Below, in pieces: positions 62,381 to 64,000 of a stretch of DNA of 64,000 nucleotides. The translations under genes were made by a program, and so were the position numbers. The stretch's first letter is position 1. Every line of letters starts with the position of its first letter. The notes beneath the pieces were generated by a model that was not told the origin of the DNA, ran no database searches, and was given only the letters and a program-made list of their open reading frames with translations. This DNA is from Thermoleophilaceae bacterium (GTDB taxonomy: Bacteria; Actinomycetota; Thermoleophilia; Solirubrobacterales; Thermoleophilaceae): contig JAUJNT010000003.1 of assembly GCA_030448005.1 (NCBI GenBank), positions 46,866 to 110,865 on the forward strand, given 5' to 3'.

Positions 62381-62400
62381 GAGCCGCGGGGGCGCGGCTC
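62381..62400 (+). terminator. Terminator-like hairpin after the arg operon
   Basis: GAGCCGCG and CGCGGCTC make a perfect 8-bp stem with loop GGGG, 59 bases after the last stop. There is no T-tract. Confidence 0.45.
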
Positions 62401-62464
62401 GACTTCACGCGCGCGTCTACAGTCCGTGGGCTGGACAAGCATCGTCGCCTCTCCCAGTACTGGC

Positions 62465-62959
62465 ATGGAAAGTTTGATCTCTCCACGAACGGTCAGCTAC
62501 GGCGAGCGCTGGTCAAAGCGCGGCTTGTACATCGTCGACCCGCTCGACGTGGAGACCGCGCGCGAGCGACACGAGCGAGGAGAGCTCTACGCCGCCATCC
62601 TCGGCGACCCGGAACACCCATGGGCCTACCTCGTCGTACGTCTCGAGGTGGGCTACGTCGGCGTGGACTTCCTCGATGAGGAGCTACGCGGCGACCTCAG
62701 CTACACCTTCGCACGTGAGCCCGATTCGGAGGGGGACCTCTTCTTGGAGCAGGCGACCTGGCGTATCTACGACGACTCCGGAGAGCCGGCCTTCGACGAG
62801 CACTACGTCTTCGAACCGCCCAACATCGCGCACGTGACAAAGCGCGACCACACGGCGAAAGATCAGGAGACCTACGCCCTCAAGACCGATCTCGCGCAGA
62901 ATTACGAGCCGGTTCCCGCCTTCGGCGAATACGAGTCGATCGCTCGCCGCGAGCGCTGA
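62465..62959 (+). CDS. Hypothetical protein, duplicated downstream
   Basis: 164 residues, acidic. ISPRTVSYGERWSKRGLYIV, DVETARERHERGELYAAILG, LVVRLEVGYVGVDFLDEELR, ATWRIYDDSGEPAFDEHYVF and RDHTAKDQETYALKTDLAQN. No signal peptide or membrane segment. I do not recognise the family. A second copy starts 1,284 bases downstream and is frameshifted; the 50 bases before both starts are also similar, so the promoter was copied with it. Confidence 0.65.
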   Translation: MESLISPRTVSYGERWSKRGLYIVDPLDVETARERHERGELYAAILGDPEHPWAYLVVRLEVGYVGVDFLDEELRGDLSYTFAREPDSEGDLFLEQATWRIYDDSGEPAFDEHYVFEPPNIAHVTKRDHTAKDQETYALKTDLAQNYEPVPAFGEYESIARRER

Positions 62960-63589
62960 TCGATGCCCGGACGTCGCCCGATCGTTCTCACCGGAGGGCC
63001 CTGGTAGTCCGGTCGTAGCGTCTTGGTTCCGGAACACGGGCTTTCTGTGGGAGAACGCAGATGTGGGCACGCCGTAGTTTGCTCGATGGGCTGCGAGCCC
63101 GGTGTTATCGCTGGCCGCCTCTGCGACTGGAGCGCTTCTGCCGGGCGGCGTGGCGCGGCAAGCTGCCCGGCCGAGAGGCGCCGGACACGGCGTCCGGGTC
63201 AGCATCCGGGAGCGGCTGCGCGGTTCGTCAGACGACGAACCGGATCCGGCAATCAGGAGCAGAACCGCCCCACATAGCGCAAACCGCATGTCGCTCGCCT
63301 CGCAGCCAGCGCTCGCGCGTTTCATCCGAGACCGGCGTGCGGCGAAGCCGTTCTCAAACAGCATCCCGCCCACTCCGGCGCCAGAACTCCCGCCCGCCAT
63401 CCACAGGAACCCACCCACCGCCACGAGCGCGACCGACGGCCAAGCGACGACGACGAGCCCCACTCCAAGCAGCTCAACCGCCTCCGCCACGCTGCGCGTG
63501 ATCAGCGATTCGCGGCTCGGGTAGCGCAGGCGCAGGACGGCCGGGTCGTCGTCGAGGGCTGCTCGCAGCGCTGGCGCGCGCCAGCCCAC
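62684..63589 (-). CDS. Uncertain membrane-protein reading frame
   Basis: An open frame of 301 residues. Its first half looks plausible: RLRYPSRESLITRSVAEAVE then LLGVGLVVVAWPSVALVAVG and GGMLFENGFAARRS, with a second hydrophobic stretch MRFALCGAVLLLIAGS. The last third overlaps the hypothetical gene on the other strand and reads as a shadow, so a real gene, if any, has probably been truncated or ends earlier. The region 62960-63748 shows no other gene. Confidence 0.25.
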   Translation of the reverse strand: MGWRAPALRAALDDDPAVLRLRYPSRESLITRSVAEAVELLGVGLVVVAWPSVALVAVGGFLWMAGGSSGAGVGGMLFENGFAARRSRMKRASAGCEASDMRFALCGAVLLLIAGSGSSSDEPRSRSRMLTRTPCPAPLGRAACRATPPGRSAPVAEAASDNTGLAAHRANYGVPTSAFSHRKPVFRNQDATTGLPGPSGENDRATSGHRSALAASDRLVFAEGGNRLVILREIGLEGVGLLIFRRVVALCHVRDVGRFEDVVLVEGRLSGVVVDTPGRLLQEEVPLRIGLTCEGVAEVAA

Positions 63590-63748
63590 TGATTCGCTAC
63601 AGGGAAGCGATACCTAGTACACATCGTGTGGCGGCAAGCACGGCCCGTCGATCTCGGGGCTACTCCGCGCGCCTTCCTCGGTCACTCGACCAACCGCGCG
63701 TCTACAATCGGCAGGCTCGATAAGCGTCGTGGCTGTCCTGGTACTGGC

Positions 63749-64000
63749 ATGGAAAGTCCCATTTCTCCACGAACGGTCAGCTACAGCGAGCGCTGGTCGG
63801 ACCTCTCGTCACGGATCGTCACCCGCTCGACGTGGAGACCGCGCGCCAGCGACACGAGCGAGGCGAACTCTACGCCGCCATCCTCGGCGACCCCGAGCAC
63901 CCGTGGGCGCACCTCAACGTCCGTCTAGAGGTGGGCTACGTCGATGTGACCTTCTTCGACGAGCAGTCTGCACGAGGACCTCTGCCGTCCTGCCCCGTGG
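63749..64000 (+). pseudogene. Second copy of the hypothetical gene, frameshifted, cut by the window end
   Basis: The first 25 codons match the upstream copy (ISPRTVSYSERWSD). One base is then lost near 63823, where GTCGACCCG has become GTCACCCG. From there the other frame continues with DPLDVETARQRHERGELYAA, ILGDPEHPWAHLNVRLEVGY and VDVTFFDEQ. Later sequence near 63970 diverges. The window ends inside it. Confidence 0.75.

Overview
The window is a high-GC chromosomal segment from an actinobacterium. Translation genes of bacterial type, GTP-dependent PEP carboxykinase, an Asp23/Gls24 operon with AmaP-like partners, frequent GTG starts and 4-bp ATGA/GTGA overlaps all fit Actinobacteria. The gene order infC, rpmI, rplT, trmH, pheS, pheT, argC, argJ, argB, argD, argG fits too. 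The protein flavour (YbdK ligase, haem-oxygenase-like enzyme, CDGSH protein) suggests the class Thermoleophilia (Solirubrobacterales or Gaiellales), but that placement is an inference.

Layout. Bases 1-5.2 kb hold an RNase H end, a YbdK-type carboxylate-amine ligase, a haem-oxygenase-like enzyme convergent with a CDGSH iron-sulfur protein, and a five-gene Asp23/Gls24 envelope-stress operon. Bases 5.2-12.5 kb are a mobile-element graveyard. They contain remnants of an MMPL transporter and a MocR regulator, and an IS3-family element interrupted by an IS30-family element (3-bp target duplication CTG). After these come a decayed protein of a mobile family, an integrase fragment, and a polytopic membrane gene bracketed by a 192-bp inverted repeat. 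Bases 12.8-17.8 kb hold a methionyl-tRNA synthetase, a broken VOC protein, a Cu/Zn superoxide dismutase, a globin that has lost its haem-binding middle, and a TetR regulator divergent from two membrane proteins.

Bases 18-31.7 kb hold a MacB/LolD-type ABC exporter with a metallophosphoesterase, a secreted trypsin-like protease, and a minus-strand operon. That operon is headed by an unusual fusion of an ECF-type sigma factor to a class I glutamine amidotransferase (PuuD/C26 type), followed by a GNAT-like protein and a methyltransferase. An M74 murein endopeptidase, a PQQ-type sugar dehydrogenase and a protein-isoaspartate methyltransferase follow. Bases 32-48 kb are mostly core metabolism: TenA, Fe/Mn superoxide dismutase, PEP carboxykinase, acetyl-CoA synthetase, a beta-propeller protein, a phosphate transport pair (DUF47 + Pit), a class V aminotransferase, an MBL hydrolase, an Rpf-like protein, a TreT-like glycosyltransferase, a Phd/RelE toxin-antitoxin pair and tRNAs for Gly, Cys and Val.

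Bases 48-62.3 kb form a translation and arginine block: thrS, infC, rpmI-rplT, trmH, pheST and argCJBDG. The window ends with a tandemly duplicated gene of unknown function whose second copy is frameshifted.

The most unusual items are the sigma-amidotransferase fusion, the 192-bp inverted repeat with an IS3 end abutting it, the nested IS insertion, the gutted globin, and a Ser for Cys change in the PEPCK P-loop.
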